In this document: positions 1 through 7,808 of the stretch, in pieces
Numbering within the stretch: position 1 is the stretch's first letter
Layout: each line of letters begins with the position of its first letter
Assembly: GCA_900768755.1 (NCBI GenBank)
Contig: CAAGDV010000008.1
Coordinates: 1-27,110 of the forward strand
Direction: 5' to 3'
From: Lachnospiraceae bacterium
Lineage (GTDB): Bacteria; Bacillota; Clostridia; Lachnospirales; Lachnospiraceae
DNA length: 27,110 bases
The notes under the pieces: model-generated
Told to the model about the DNA's origin: nothing
The model's input: the letters and a program-made list of their open reading frames with translations, nothing else
Database searches by the model: none
Made by a program: the position numbers and the translations under genes

Positions 1-1
1 A

Positions 2-148
2 CAGCAGATAAAGGAGAAGGATCACTTCATTTCCAAAGACTTTCGGGAAATGACCAACCGTCTGAATTATCTCAAGGATATCCGGGGGATTGGTGTGTTT
101 ACCGCCAGACCCGGTATGCCTCCCACAATGTGCCGTCTGACACTATGA
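2..148 (+). CDS. C-terminal tail of an unidentified protein (partial)
   Basis: An open frame enters from the left edge and stops with TGA at 146-148, giving about 48 residues with a charged, helix-like first half (IKEKDHFISKDF) and an ending in PGMPPTMCRLTL. The frame starting at base 1 is also open until TGA at 154-156, so the choice of frame is a judgement based on residue make-up. The next ORF starts only 4 bases after this stop, which fits an operon. I do not recognise the family; the main body lies outside the window. Confidence 0.35.
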   Translation, partial: QQIKEKDHFISKDFREMTNRLNYLKDIRGIGVFTARPGMPPTMCRLTL

Positions 149-152
149 GGTT

Positions 153-581
153 ATGAATGATGATGAAAAAGAGCGGTTTCGAAGCATTATCCGCGAGCAG
201 ATACATAACCTTCCGGATGATTATTCGCCGGGCGAGACATCGGTGCTGAAATATTTTCTGGCATATCAGATTGGTGATATTGAGCCGCATGAGGCATTCA
301 GGCTGCTTCTGGACGATTATTTCCATCTGGATAATGCGGATTATGAGATTAAGGATGTACTGATTAAGACAGAGGACTATCTCTCGCGTTCATATATTAT
401 GTCTGCGTTGTTTGAATTGTTAAAGGATGAGGCTTTTTCCGAGGAGGAGCGCAACGCGAATGTGCAGCGTGTGATAGCCATAGTCAAGGAGCTGACGCAC
501 TCCGTGCCGTATGGGTATATGACAGCTTACGTCAACTACAGCTGTACCTCGATGTGCACCACAATGCTTCCGATGTTATAG
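153..581 (+). pseudogene. HD-GYP protein, N-terminal fragment ending at an in-frame amber codon
   Basis: This 142-codon open stretch is an acidic helical N-terminal region of unknown function and is the front part of the HD-GYP gene that continues at 585. The last sensible peptide is about ...YGYMTAYVNY; then the frame reads a cysteine- and methionine-rich string and hits TAG at 579-581. Reading one base earlier from about 540 gives a much more natural helix, LQLYLDVHHNASDVI, and moving forward one base at about 581 returns to the original frame (DENDIKSAV). So there are two nearby, compensating frame changes. The start has only a weak GAGG two bases upstream. A sequencing error is as likely as a real mutation. 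Confidence 0.6.
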
Positions 582-584
582 GAT

Positions 585-1334
585 GAGAATGATATAAAAA
601 GTGCGGTCACGTCCCTTCTTATCTTGCGCCAGCCGATTACCTACATACATTCGCTCATGGTAAAAGAAATATCCGTCATGATTGCGAAGGAGATGCTTCG
701 ACGAAGACCTATGCTTTTCGCACCGCTTTTTGGCGATACGGATGAGGAGATTAGCGCACGCGCCGATGAGGTAATTGAATTTGTCTCCAATGCGGCGTTG
801 CTTCACGATATCGGCAAATCAGAGGTTGCCAATATAATCAACAACCAGTACCGCCGCATTACGAATCTGGAGTTTGACTGTATCAAACATCACACCCTGT
901 GCGGACCGGAAGTTATGAGACACATAGAAGTTTTCAAACCGTATTTTGACATCATGCTCGGGCACCATAAGACTTATGACGGCAGGGGCGGTTATCCTGC
1001 GGAGTTTGATAATACGGCTTCGCCGTACAGAATTGTTATTGACCTGATTACTATTGCGGACTGTACGGACGCCGCAACAGACATTCTGGGACGCAATTAT
1101 GCGCGCGGCAAGCATTTCTGCGACCTTTTGGCAGAGCTTTCTGCGGATAAGAAAACCCGCTACAATCCGGATATCGTCACGCTCATTGAGGAATCCCCGA
1201 CATTGTGTGAGAAGCTTGAACGCATTACCGGAGATGACCGAAGCAGGATTTACTACCAGGCTTACCGTGATGTCATGAATCTGAACCATGGCGGCGAGGA
1301 CGCTTGGGACGATTTGACTTTGAACCGTAAGTAG
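585..1334 (+). pseudogene. HD-GYP domain (c-di-GMP phosphodiesterase-like), C-terminal fragment
   Basis: In the same frame as the fragment upstream, this stretch carries the HD-GYP signature: LLHDIGK (the HD pair), a following HH in IKHHTLCG, and HHKTYDGRGGYP, then IADCTDAATD, which is typical of the family's last helices. HD-GYP enzymes hydrolyse cyclic di-GMP with a bi- or trinuclear metal centre. No ribosome-binding site precedes the possible starts (TTG 624, ATG 657), so it is unlikely to be translated alone. No REC, PAS or GAF domain is attached; the N-terminal helical region at 153-540 was probably the sensor or partner-binding part. All metal-binding motifs are intact, so the lesion is recent or an artefact. 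Confidence 0.7.
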
Positions 1335-1377
1335 AGAACAGATGAAACCAGTTGAAGCACATGCATGAGGTGGATTT

Positions 1378-1985
1378 ATGATTGAATACGGAATGCCTAT
1401 CTTAAAACCGTGCAAAGGACGGTGGAAGCAGCCGGGCATTTTGTTGCGCTGAAAGATAAGTACGGGCACAGAGACAAGCCGCTGATAATCAATATGCATC
1501 TGAACCACGGAGTCTATATCACGCTGCCGGATAAGAAGGTATATATGTACGAGAGGGATTTTGATACATACATGGCAGCGATTGACAGTTTTGTACAATG
1601 CTGCGAAGAGTGGATTGGGGATTCGGACATTAAGATTGCAATTGAGAATACGAACGGTTTTACCGGATATGAGAAAAAAGCAATCCGGCGTATGCTTTTA
1701 AGCGACTGTTTTGTTTTGACCTGGGACATAGGCCATTCAAAGGGAACTGGGGAAAAAGATGTGCCGTTTATTCTTGACAACAAGGACAAGCTAAGGCATT
1801 TTCATATTCATGACGGGACGCAGAATCCTCCGAGAAATCATCTGGCATTGGGGGACGGGGAGATTGCGCTTTCGGAGCGACTTCGTACAGCCTCGGAGTG
1901 CAATGCGAGATGTGTTCTGGAGACCAAGACGAAAGAAGCACTGAAACAATCCGTCAGATGGCTTTTGGAGAATGGTTACTGCTGA
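1378..1985 (+). pseudogene. Sugar phosphate isomerase/epimerase-like TIM-barrel gene with internal deletion
   Basis: A good GAGGTGG site (1368-1374) leads to ATG 1378 and MIEYGMP, an opening I associate with AP-endonuclease-2-like TIM barrels of Lachnospiraceae. That frame ends at TGA 1450-1452. From about 1392 another frame reads AYLKTVQRTVEAAGH and continues to 1985 with barrel strands and likely metal ligands: NMHLNHG, IENTNG, TWDIGHS, HFHIHDG and LGDGEI. The join of the first strand straight to a helix normally about 70 residues later indicates a deletion that also shifted the frame. The fragment from GTG 1410 has no ribosome site. The surviving part would lack the first barrel strands, so it is probably inactive. 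Confidence 0.65.
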
Positions 1986-2039
1986 GTTAACATTCTGTCG
2001 TTTCGTGTCGATATAACAGGCATACAGATATTTTTGACC

Positions 2040-2057
2040 TCCGAAAAGGATTTCGGA
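2040..2057 (+). promoter_or_regulatory. Small perfect hairpin in the leader of the 297-aa gene
   Basis: TCCGAAA at 2040-2046 and TTTCGGA at 2051-2057 form a 7-bp stem with an AGGA loop, 24 bases before the start codon and followed by GGTTTT. It could be a weak terminator of the decayed upstream genes or a leader structure. A possible TATAAC -10 box lies at 2012-2017, with only a poorly spaced TTAACA at 1987-1992 as -35. Confidence 0.35.
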
Positions 2058-2081
2058 TGGTTTTCCCAGGGAGGGGATAGG

Positions 2082-2975
2082 ATGAATATATCTTACGGAG
2101 TACAGTCATATACCCGGTCTAATTTCGGGTATCAGGATAAGCCTGCGGTCGATGTAAACAACGGCGCAGCGTCCGCAAATAGTGAGATGCGCGATAAGCT
2201 TAAGCTGCTTTCGCAGAACGGGCAGCCGGACAATACGGGCAGTTACGGCATCAATTCGATACTTACAAGCAGTCAGGATTATGCCGAACAGCTGCGGACA
2301 CAGAGGCAGCAGAGGCAGTCAACTATTGTGGCAATCAAAAGAATAAAATACAACTACAAGAGTATTTCTTCCAGAATTCTGCGCAGTAAGACATCGCTTT
2401 CGGCAAGGCAGGCTGCAGGACAGGCAAGGCGCGAGGCGATAAGGCTGAGACGGCAGAAGCTTACTAACGGTGAGGACAGCGAGGAGCTTGACGCAGCAAT
2501 TAACCATGCAAAGGCTATGGAGCGGGTTGCGCTTAAGAAAGCCAGACATCTTGAGCAGGAGGAGCTGGCTGAGGCAGCGGGCGGTACTTTTTCGGAACTT
2601 TTGACTGAGGAAGACATTGAAAAAGACATTGATGCGGAACTTCTTTTGACGGAGGAAGACATCGAAGAGTATGAGGATGTCGAGACGGAGATTGAGGCGG
2701 AGATTGAGGCGGATAATATCGCGGAACTGCTGTCGGAATTGTACGGTCCGATAGATGAACTTTTGGAGGATATGGGGCTTTCGGAGATTACGGAGGCCGT
2801 CGCGATATCGGCGGATGATATGTCCGCAGAAGATTTGAAGGAACTTAAGATAAAGCACCGGAACAAAGAGATGAAGGAGATAGTCAAAGCTGACACAGAG
2901 TATCTGAAAGCAGTTTTTGACAATCTGGCGAAAGACATCAGCATGCCCGAACCGGTTATCAATATAACGTTATAG
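2082..2975 (+). CDS. Unrecognised coiled-coil protein with basic and acidic segments
   Basis: ATG 2082 is chosen because GGGAGGGG (2069-2076) precedes it; the frame is open further upstream without a ribosome site. The 297-residue product has no signal peptide or membrane segment. Residues 1-70 are polar (N, G, S, Q). Residues about 75-160 are strongly basic and helical (SARQAAGQARREAIRLRRQK). Residues about 165-260 are strongly acidic with a repeated LLTEEDIE motif and EIEAEIEAD runs. The C-terminal 35 residues are mixed and helical. I do not recognise a characterised family; such charge-segregated proteins could be scaffolds or nucleic-acid-binding, but that is only a guess. It is monocistronic, with a strong terminator 11 bases after the stop. 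Confidence 0.7.
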   Translation: MNISYGVQSYTRSNFGYQDKPAVDVNNGAASANSEMRDKLKLLSQNGQPDNTGSYGINSILTSSQDYAEQLRTQRQQRQSTIVAIKRIKYNYKSISSRILRSKTSLSARQAAGQARREAIRLRRQKLTNGEDSEELDAAINHAKAMERVALKKARHLEQEELAEAAGGTFSELLTEEDIEKDIDAELLLTEEDIEEYEDVETEIEAEIEADNIAELLSELYGPIDELLEDMGLSEITEAVAISADDMSAEDLKELKIKHRNKEMKEIVKADTEYLKAVFDNLAKDISMPEPVINITL

Positions 2976-2985
2976 CGCGGGCAAT

Positions 2986-3023
2986 AAAAACCATTCAAAG
3001 GCATATGCTTTTGAATGGTTTTT
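2986..3023. terminator. Bidirectional intrinsic terminator between convergent genes
   Basis: AAAAACCATTCAAA (2986-2999) pairs perfectly with TTTGAATGGTTTTT (3010-3023): 14 bp around a 10-base loop. The A-run on one arm and T-run on the other let it work in both directions, serving the + gene ending at 2975 and the - gene ending at 3054. Confidence 0.85.
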
Positions 3024-3053
3024 AAGGTTATAAAGGCGTACGGCCGTCTTCAA

Positions 3054-3875
3054 TTATATTTTTGCCAATGATTTTAGGAAAGGTTTAAACATTTTTCTGT
3101 ATTGTCCGCCGCGCTTCATTCCGTACTGCTTCTGAAGAAGCTGGGGGACATTGCCCGGGTTGGCCCGGTGAATATAGAGAAAGTCAATTACATCGTCAGT
3201 GAGTGTAACCCCGGTTACTTCGCTGTATTTTGCGATATATTGGCAGAGCACGCAAAAACTGTTTTTGGAATCCCGGTTCTTAAATACCCTGGGATATTCT
3301 TTGGAAGTGACCGTCTTGTAAATGCTTAAGCCTGTTTTGCTGCCATAGAAATGAGTTAAAAACATATGCAGATATGTGGGATTTCTGCCGGGACAGGCTG
3401 CGATGATATCATCGATTTCATCTTTTGAAATCCCGCATATTGAATTGTCTTCAACTGCTTCAACAGGGGCAGGTATGGCGTCTGCGGCTGTTGTTACAGG
3501 AGTTGTTTTTGAATCAGTGTTGCAGTTGGCGGAGGAAATTCTTCGTATGGTGATGTTTCGCTCGCTCCAGAAACGGATAATTGCATCATATCCTGTATCT
3601 TTTGAAACAATATACATCTCGTGTTCCGGCTCCCTGCAAAGCTGATATCCAAGGTATGATACCAGTTGAAAATCAAGAGCGTTGCTGCCTTCGTGGCAAA
3701 GGATAAACTCAAGATTTCTGTCAGTAGCCAACAATTTCACCACGTTCGGGTAGGAGATATGCGGTGATCTTGCTGTATAGAATATCAGGAAACGGTCGTT
3801 ATCATCTGCTGTGTCAAGCAGCTTAATCCATTCATCCCCGACATTCTCGCTGTCAACATAAAAAATTTTCGACAT
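3054..3875 (-). CDS. PIN-like (NYN-type) ribonuclease domain protein
   Basis: Start ATG at 3875 is preceded by GAGGT six bases upstream; the open frame extends to 3914 without another site. The 273-residue protein begins with KIFYVDSENVG, a PIN/NYN-type first strand. Candidate metal-binding acids are D8 with E10, D68 in NALDFQL, and D93 with D97 in SKDTGYD. This matches the PIN-like fold of metal-dependent ribonucleases. Residues about 110-140 are a Thr/Ala-rich linker. Residues about 145-273 are a basic helical domain (NPTYLHMFLTHFY ... GQYRKMFKPFL) that I do not recognise and that could bind RNA. It stands alone with its own promoter. Substrate is unknown; no antitoxin-like partner is adjacent, so a classic PIN toxin is unlikely. 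Confidence 0.7.
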   Translation of the reverse strand: MSKIFYVDSENVGDEWIKLLDTADDNDRFLIFYTARSPHISYPNVVKLLATDRNLEFILCHEGSNALDFQLVSYLGYQLCREPEHEMYIVSKDTGYDAIIRFWSERNITIRRISSANCNTDSKTTPVTTAADAIPAPVEAVEDNSICGISKDEIDDIIAACPGRNPTYLHMFLTHFYGSKTGLSIYKTVTSKEYPRVFKNRDSKNSFCVLCQYIAKYSEVTGVTLTDDVIDFLYIHRANPGNVPQLLQKQYGMKRGGQYRKMFKPFLKSLAKI

Positions 3876-3904
3876 ATTGTACCTCATACGGCCGTAACAA
3901 ATAT

Positions 3905-3913
3905 AGTATACCA
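3905..3913 (-). promoter_or_regulatory. Extended -10 promoter of the PIN-like gene
   Basis: On the - strand TGGTATACT gives an extended -10 (TG-n-TATACT, box at 3905-3910) about 30 bases upstream of the start codon at 3875. No good -35 is visible, as is common with extended -10 promoters. Confidence 0.5.
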
Positions 3914-4025
3914 CATCCTGACAGAAAAATGCGACTAAATAATTTGCGAAGGCTTGAAAAAAGTCTTTTGTGTGGTTATTATTAATATAGATTTACAATA
4001 ACGTCAGTTGTTAAGGGGAGAGTAC

Positions 4026-5615
4026 ATGGAAAGCTATGTATTGATAGTTGCCGTTATAATTGTATTAAGTATTGTAGCAGAGAAATTTTCTGACAAATGC
4101 GGACTTCCGGCGCTGATATTGTTTATGTTTATCGGAATGATATTCGGCAGCGACGGAATATTTAAAATTGAGTTTGACAACTTTTCGGTTGCGGAGACGG
4201 CATGCTCGTTGGCGCTTGTGTTCATCATGTTTTACGGCGGTTTTAACACCAAATGGAGCGCGGCGAGGCCGGTGGCGGCAAAGGCGGTCACATTGTCCAC
4301 TCTGGGCGTGGTTGCAACGGCGGGAATCACAACGCTTTGCTGCAGATTTCTGCTTAAGATGTCGTTTCAGGAGAGCTTTATGGTGGGCGCAGTGCTATCG
4401 TCCACTGATGCTGCAAGCGTATTTGACGTGCTCCGCAAAAAGAAACTCAACCTAAAGGACGGAACCGCATCCATACTCGAGGTGGAGAGCGGCAGCAACG
4501 ACCCTGTTGCATACATGTTAACGGTCATTGCCATAGGACTTTTCGGCGTCACGGGCTCTGATAATACGGCGCTTGCGGTTGTGCTCCAGATTGTTGTGGG
4601 AATTCTTGTGGGAGTCGTGATATCTTTTGTGTCGATTGTGATTACCACGAAGACGGTGGTAGTTTCAGAAGGGCTCGATACGATTTTTATGACGGCAATG
4701 GTGCTTGTATGCTTTGGGCTGTCGTCCGTTCTTGGCGGCAATGCGTACCTCAGTCTGTACATTTTTGGTATAATAATCGGCAATTGTAAGATTCGCAACA
4801 AACAAAGGCTGATTCATTTTTTTGACGGAGTGACGAGCCTGTCTCAGATTCTGGTGTTCTTTCTGATAGGGCTTTTAAGCTACCCGCGCCAGATGCCGCA
4901 GATTATTCCCACGGCGCTTGTAATCGTACTTGTGCTTACATTTGTGGCAAGGCCGTTGGCGGTGTTTCTTATGATGCTTCCGTTTGGGTGCAACGTAAGG
5001 CAGTGCGCGCTGATATCCTGGGCGGGCTTAAGAGGCGCATCATCATGTGTTTTTGCCATAATGGCAGTGGCGTCGGGAATCGCAATGAAGCAGGATCTGT
5101 TTCACATTGTTTTTATGGTGACGCTTCTGTCCGTGTCAATACAGGGCGGACTTCTGCCGTTTGTGGCGGCAAGACTTCGCATGGTTGATGATAATTCGGA
5201 TGTCAGAAAGACTTTCAACGATTATCAGGAGGAGCGCTTGTTAAGGCTGATACGGGTGAATATATCAGATGAGCACGCGTGGGCGAACCGAAAAATCCGG
5301 GATGTCTCCATGCCGCCGGGGTCTTTGGCGATTATGCTTATGAGGGATGATAAAAAAATCATCACCAAGGGCGATACGGATATTCTTACGGGCGATACGC
5401 TGATAATAAGCGTTCCGCCGTATTACCCGTCGGATGACGAGAAGCTTGACGAGATTCTGATTGACAAAAAACATAAATGGTGCAATCACACAATAGGGGA
5501 ACTCGGACTTAAGGAGGATGAACTGATTGCAATTATTCTCAGAGGCGAGGATACGGTTATTCCGGACGGCAGGACGATGATATGCGAGGGAGACAGAGTG
5601 GTCATGTACCATTAG
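4026..5615 (+). CDS. Cation/proton antiporter, CPA1/NhaP2 type with C-terminal TrkA-C domains
   Basis: AAGGGGAGA (4013-4021) precedes ATG 4026; product 529 residues. Residues about 1-385 are a dozen membrane helices of the sodium/proton exchanger fold. Motifs include GLPALILFMFIGMIFGSDG near the N-terminus and SSTDAASVFD ... EVESGSNDP in the ion-binding core, where the acidic pair lies. Residues about 400-460 (HAWANRKIRDV ... GDTLIISV) and about 480-529 (NHTIGELGL ... GDRVVMYH) look like two TrkA-C/RCK-C ligand-binding domains, as in bacterial NhaP2 (CvrA) potassium/proton antiporters. It probably exports K+ or Na+ for protons at the cell membrane, gated by a cytosolic ligand. It is the first gene of a five-gene same-strand run; the next gene is 16 bases on. 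Ion specificity cannot be read from sequence. Confidence 0.88.
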   Translation: MESYVLIVAVIIVLSIVAEKFSDKCGLPALILFMFIGMIFGSDGIFKIEFDNFSVAETACSLALVFIMFYGGFNTKWSAARPVAAKAVTLSTLGVVATAGITTLCCRFLLKMSFQESFMVGAVLSSTDAASVFDVLRKKKLNLKDGTASILEVESGSNDPVAYMLTVIAIGLFGVTGSDNTALAVVLQIVVGILVGVVISFVSIVITTKTVVVSEGLDTIFMTAMVLVCFGLSSVLGGNAYLSLYIFGIIIGNCKIRNKQRLIHFFDGVTSLSQILVFFLIGLLSYPRQMPQIIPTALVIVLVLTFVARPLAVFLMMLPFGCNVRQCALISWAGLRGASSCVFAIMAVASGIAMKQDLFHIVFMVTLLSVSIQGGLLPFVAARLRMVDDNSDVRKTFNDYQEERLLRLIRVNISDEHAWANRKIRDVSMPPGSLAIMLMRDDKKIITKGDTDILTGDTLIISVPPYYPSDDEKLDEILIDKKHKWCNHTIGELGLKEDELIAIILRGEDTVIPDGRTMICEGDRVVMYH

Positions 5616-5631
5616 ACGGAAGAGGAGAAAT

Positions 5632-6144
5632 ATGAACGGTAACAATACGGAGCATGCGGATGATTATGCCATTGTTATGGCGACCGGGGAAGATTCGGAG
5701 GCGGTCCTTGGGCTCTACAGAGCCAATATGTACGGTCCGGCGGACTGGAACGAGTACTATCCCAATGAGGAGACAATTGAATTTGATTTGGCGAGGGATG
5801 CATTGTATGTAATGAAAAACAGCATTGGCGAGGTTATAGCAACAATATCCATTGATTCTGATGAGGAAGTGGATGCGCTTCGGTGCTGGAATCCCGGACT
5901 TTTGCCCGGAGGCGAGCTTTCAAGGCTGTGTGTCAGGGAGGATATGCGGGGCTTAGGAATTGCAGGAAAAATGATGCATGCGGCTTTTGAAGTACTTAAG
6001 CGCGACGGATACCGAAGCGTACATATTCTGGTCAAAACCGGACACGATAGGGCAATACGCTGCTACAGCAGGCTCGGCTTTACACAGGTTGGGGAATGCG
6101 TGATGTTCGAAAAAGATTTTGTGTGCATGGAGAGGGAACTTTAG
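5632..6144 (+). CDS. GNAT family N-acetyltransferase
   Basis: AGAGGAG precedes ATG 5632; 170 residues, the usual size for a single GNAT domain. The acetyl-CoA-binding motif A is clear: ELSRLCVREDMRGLGIAGKM, with the R-G-x-G-I-A pyrophosphate loop, followed by a helix. Motif B is RCYSRLGFTQVGEC near the C-terminus. The N-terminal strand (YAIVMATGEDSEAVLGLY) fits the fold. The family moves an acetyl group from acetyl-CoA to an amine; here the substrate (small amine, amino acid or protein N-terminus) is unknown. It sits between an antiporter and an ATPase in an apparent transcription unit with gaps of 16 and 42 bases, which gives no firm hint of substrate. Confidence 0.85.
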   Translation: MNGNNTEHADDYAIVMATGEDSEAVLGLYRANMYGPADWNEYYPNEETIEFDLARDALYVMKNSIGEVIATISIDSDEEVDALRCWNPGLLPGGELSRLCVREDMRGLGIAGKMMHAAFEVLKRDGYRSVHILVKTGHDRAIRCYSRLGFTQVGECVMFEKDFVCMEREL

Positions 6145-6186
6145 CGGCACACGATGTTTGGCAAATATTGATTTAAGGAGACACAC

Positions 6187-7770
6187 ATGGTAACGGAAGA
6201 CAGAATTCTGATTGGAGCAGGAGAAAAAAAGGTATATCTTTTGCCCGGTATGGCCAACAGGCACGGACTAATTGCCGGAGCAACGGGAACAGGCAAGACG
6301 GTTACACTTAAGGTGATGGCGGAGGGCTTTTCGCAGCTGGGAGTCCCGGTGTTTCTGGCGGATGTAAAGGGCGATGTCAGCACTTTGGCATATCCCGGTA
6401 CGCCCGGCGACAAAATCACGGACAGACTCAACCGGATAGGAGTCTCACCGGAGGATTTCACGTTCACGGATTTTCCGTGCAGGTTCTGGGATGTGTTCGG
6501 AAAGGGCGGAATACCTGTCAGGGCGACCGTTACGGACCTCGGACCGATGCTTATTGCAAGGCTTCTTGGCATAAGTGAGCTGCAGGCGGGAGTACTCAAT
6601 CTCGTATTTCACGTGGCGGACGACATGGGGCTTGAACTGATAGATTTTAAAGACCTTAAGGCGATGCTTACATATGTTGCGGAGCACCGAAAAGAGCTTG
6701 TAACCACATACGGAAATGTCACGCCGCAGAGCATAGGAGTTATCCAGCGTGCTCTTTTGGCATTGGAGGACCAGGGAGGAGATATTTTCTTCGGGGAGCC
6801 GGCACTAAATATTGCCGACTGGATGATTAAGGCATCGGACGGCAGAGGAGTAATTAATATTCTTCACTGTACGGAGCTGATTAACAATCCTTTGATGTAC
6901 GCGACATTTATGCTGTGGATGCTCAGCGAACTGTACGAGAATCTTCCTGAGGTCGGGGATATCGACAGGCCGAAGCTTGTGTTTTTCTTCGATGAGGCGC
7001 ATATGCTGTTTAAGGATGCACCCAAAGCGATGCTTGACAAGGTGACGCAGGTGGTCAAGCTGGTGCGCTCAAAAGGGGTGGGAATATATTTTATAACACA
7101 GAGCCCGTCTGACATTCCGGATGCTGTGCTGTCGCAGTTAAATAATCGCGTCCAGCATGCTTTAAGGGCATATACGCCTGCGGACCAGAAGGCAGTGAGG
7201 GTTGCCGCACAGAGCTTTCGTGCCAATCCCGCTTTCAAGACCGAGGATGCGATAGCCAACATGGGAACCGGCGTCGCGCTGGTGTCAATGCTTGACGAGA
7301 CCGGAGCACCGTCGGTTGTTGAACAGGCGGTCATAGCCCCGCCGCAGTCAGGCTTTACGGTTATGCCTGATGATGCCAGGGCAGAATTTATACAGAAAGA
7401 CCTTTTATACAGGGTATACGCTGACACGGTTGATGCTCCTTCAGCTTATGAGAAAATAGAGTACATGAAGGTTCAGGAAGAAATTGAGGCTGAGAAACTT
7501 AAGCAGGAGAAAGAAGAGGAGCTCGCCCGTATTCAGGAGGAAAAAGAGGCTGAAAAGCTTCGAAAGGCCAGAGAGAAGGAGATTGAGGCAGCCAGAAAGC
7601 AGGTTGCCAGATCCGTCGAAAGAACGGTGACAAGAACCACACGTTCTGTAGGGCGGGAGGTCGGAAAGACCATAACCCGAGGGATTCTGGGAACAAGAAG
7701 TAATAAACGCAGGGGAGCCAACAGCATCGCGGATGCGGTGGTGACGGGACTCTTTAAGGGGCTTTTCTGA
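6187..7770 (+). CDS. HerA-like/DUF853 (YjgR-type) P-loop ATPase
   Basis: TTAAGGAGA precedes ATG 6187. The 527-residue protein has Walker A GATGTGKT at 31-38, then DVKGDVSTLAYPG, and Walker B LVFFFDEAH with D269 and E270. TQSPSDIP resembles the sensor segment of FtsK/HerA-like motors. This pattern matches the DUF853 helicase-HerA-like family (E. coli YjgR), which is widespread but poorly understood; a hexameric, possibly DNA- or protein-translocating ATPase is inferred from the relatives. Residues about 418-490 form a long charged coiled coil (Glu/Lys/Arg), then a basic Arg/Gly-rich tail. No NurA-like nuclease gene is next to it, so a HerA-NurA repair pair is not supported. Cytoplasmic; no signal or membrane segment. 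Confidence 0.85.
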   Translation: MVTEDRILIGAGEKKVYLLPGMANRHGLIAGATGTGKTVTLKVMAEGFSQLGVPVFLADVKGDVSTLAYPGTPGDKITDRLNRIGVSPEDFTFTDFPCRFWDVFGKGGIPVRATVTDLGPMLIARLLGISELQAGVLNLVFHVADDMGLELIDFKDLKAMLTYVAEHRKELVTTYGNVTPQSIGVIQRALLALEDQGGDIFFGEPALNIADWMIKASDGRGVINILHCTELINNPLMYATFMLWMLSELYENLPEVGDIDRPKLVFFFDEAHMLFKDAPKAMLDKVTQVVKLVRSKGVGIYFITQSPSDIPDAVLSQLNNRVQHALRAYTPADQKAVRVAAQSFRANPAFKTEDAIANMGTGVALVSMLDETGAPSVVEQAVIAPPQSGFTVMPDDARAEFIQKDLLYRVYADTVDAPSAYEKIEYMKVQEEIEAEKLKQEKEEELARIQEEKEAEKLRKAREKEIEAARKQVARSVERTVTRTTRSVGREVGKTITRGILGTRSNKRRGANSIADAVVTGLFKGLF

Positions 7771-7808
7771 GAGTGTAATGATTACATAGTGAAGTGGAGG
7801 TTGGCAAC

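Noticed and set aside
579..581. Amber codon as a pyrrolysine or other recoding site
   Set aside because: The residues just before it are unnatural in that frame, while the neighbouring frame reads well, so indels explain it better; no recoding structure is evident.
819..1598. Long - strand open frame of 259 codons
   Set aside because: It is a shadow of the HD-GYP and TIM-barrel genes, with no ribosome site and no recognisable motif; the + strand carries clear family motifs.
2354..3004. - strand open frame rich in serine
   Set aside because: Ser runs are the reverse reading of the acidic Glu/Asp codons of the + strand gene, and it runs through the terminator hairpin.
6187..7770. HerA-NurA repair or defence pair
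   Set aside because: No NurA-like nuclease or SIR2-like partner is adjacent, and the protein matches the DUF853/YjgR branch.
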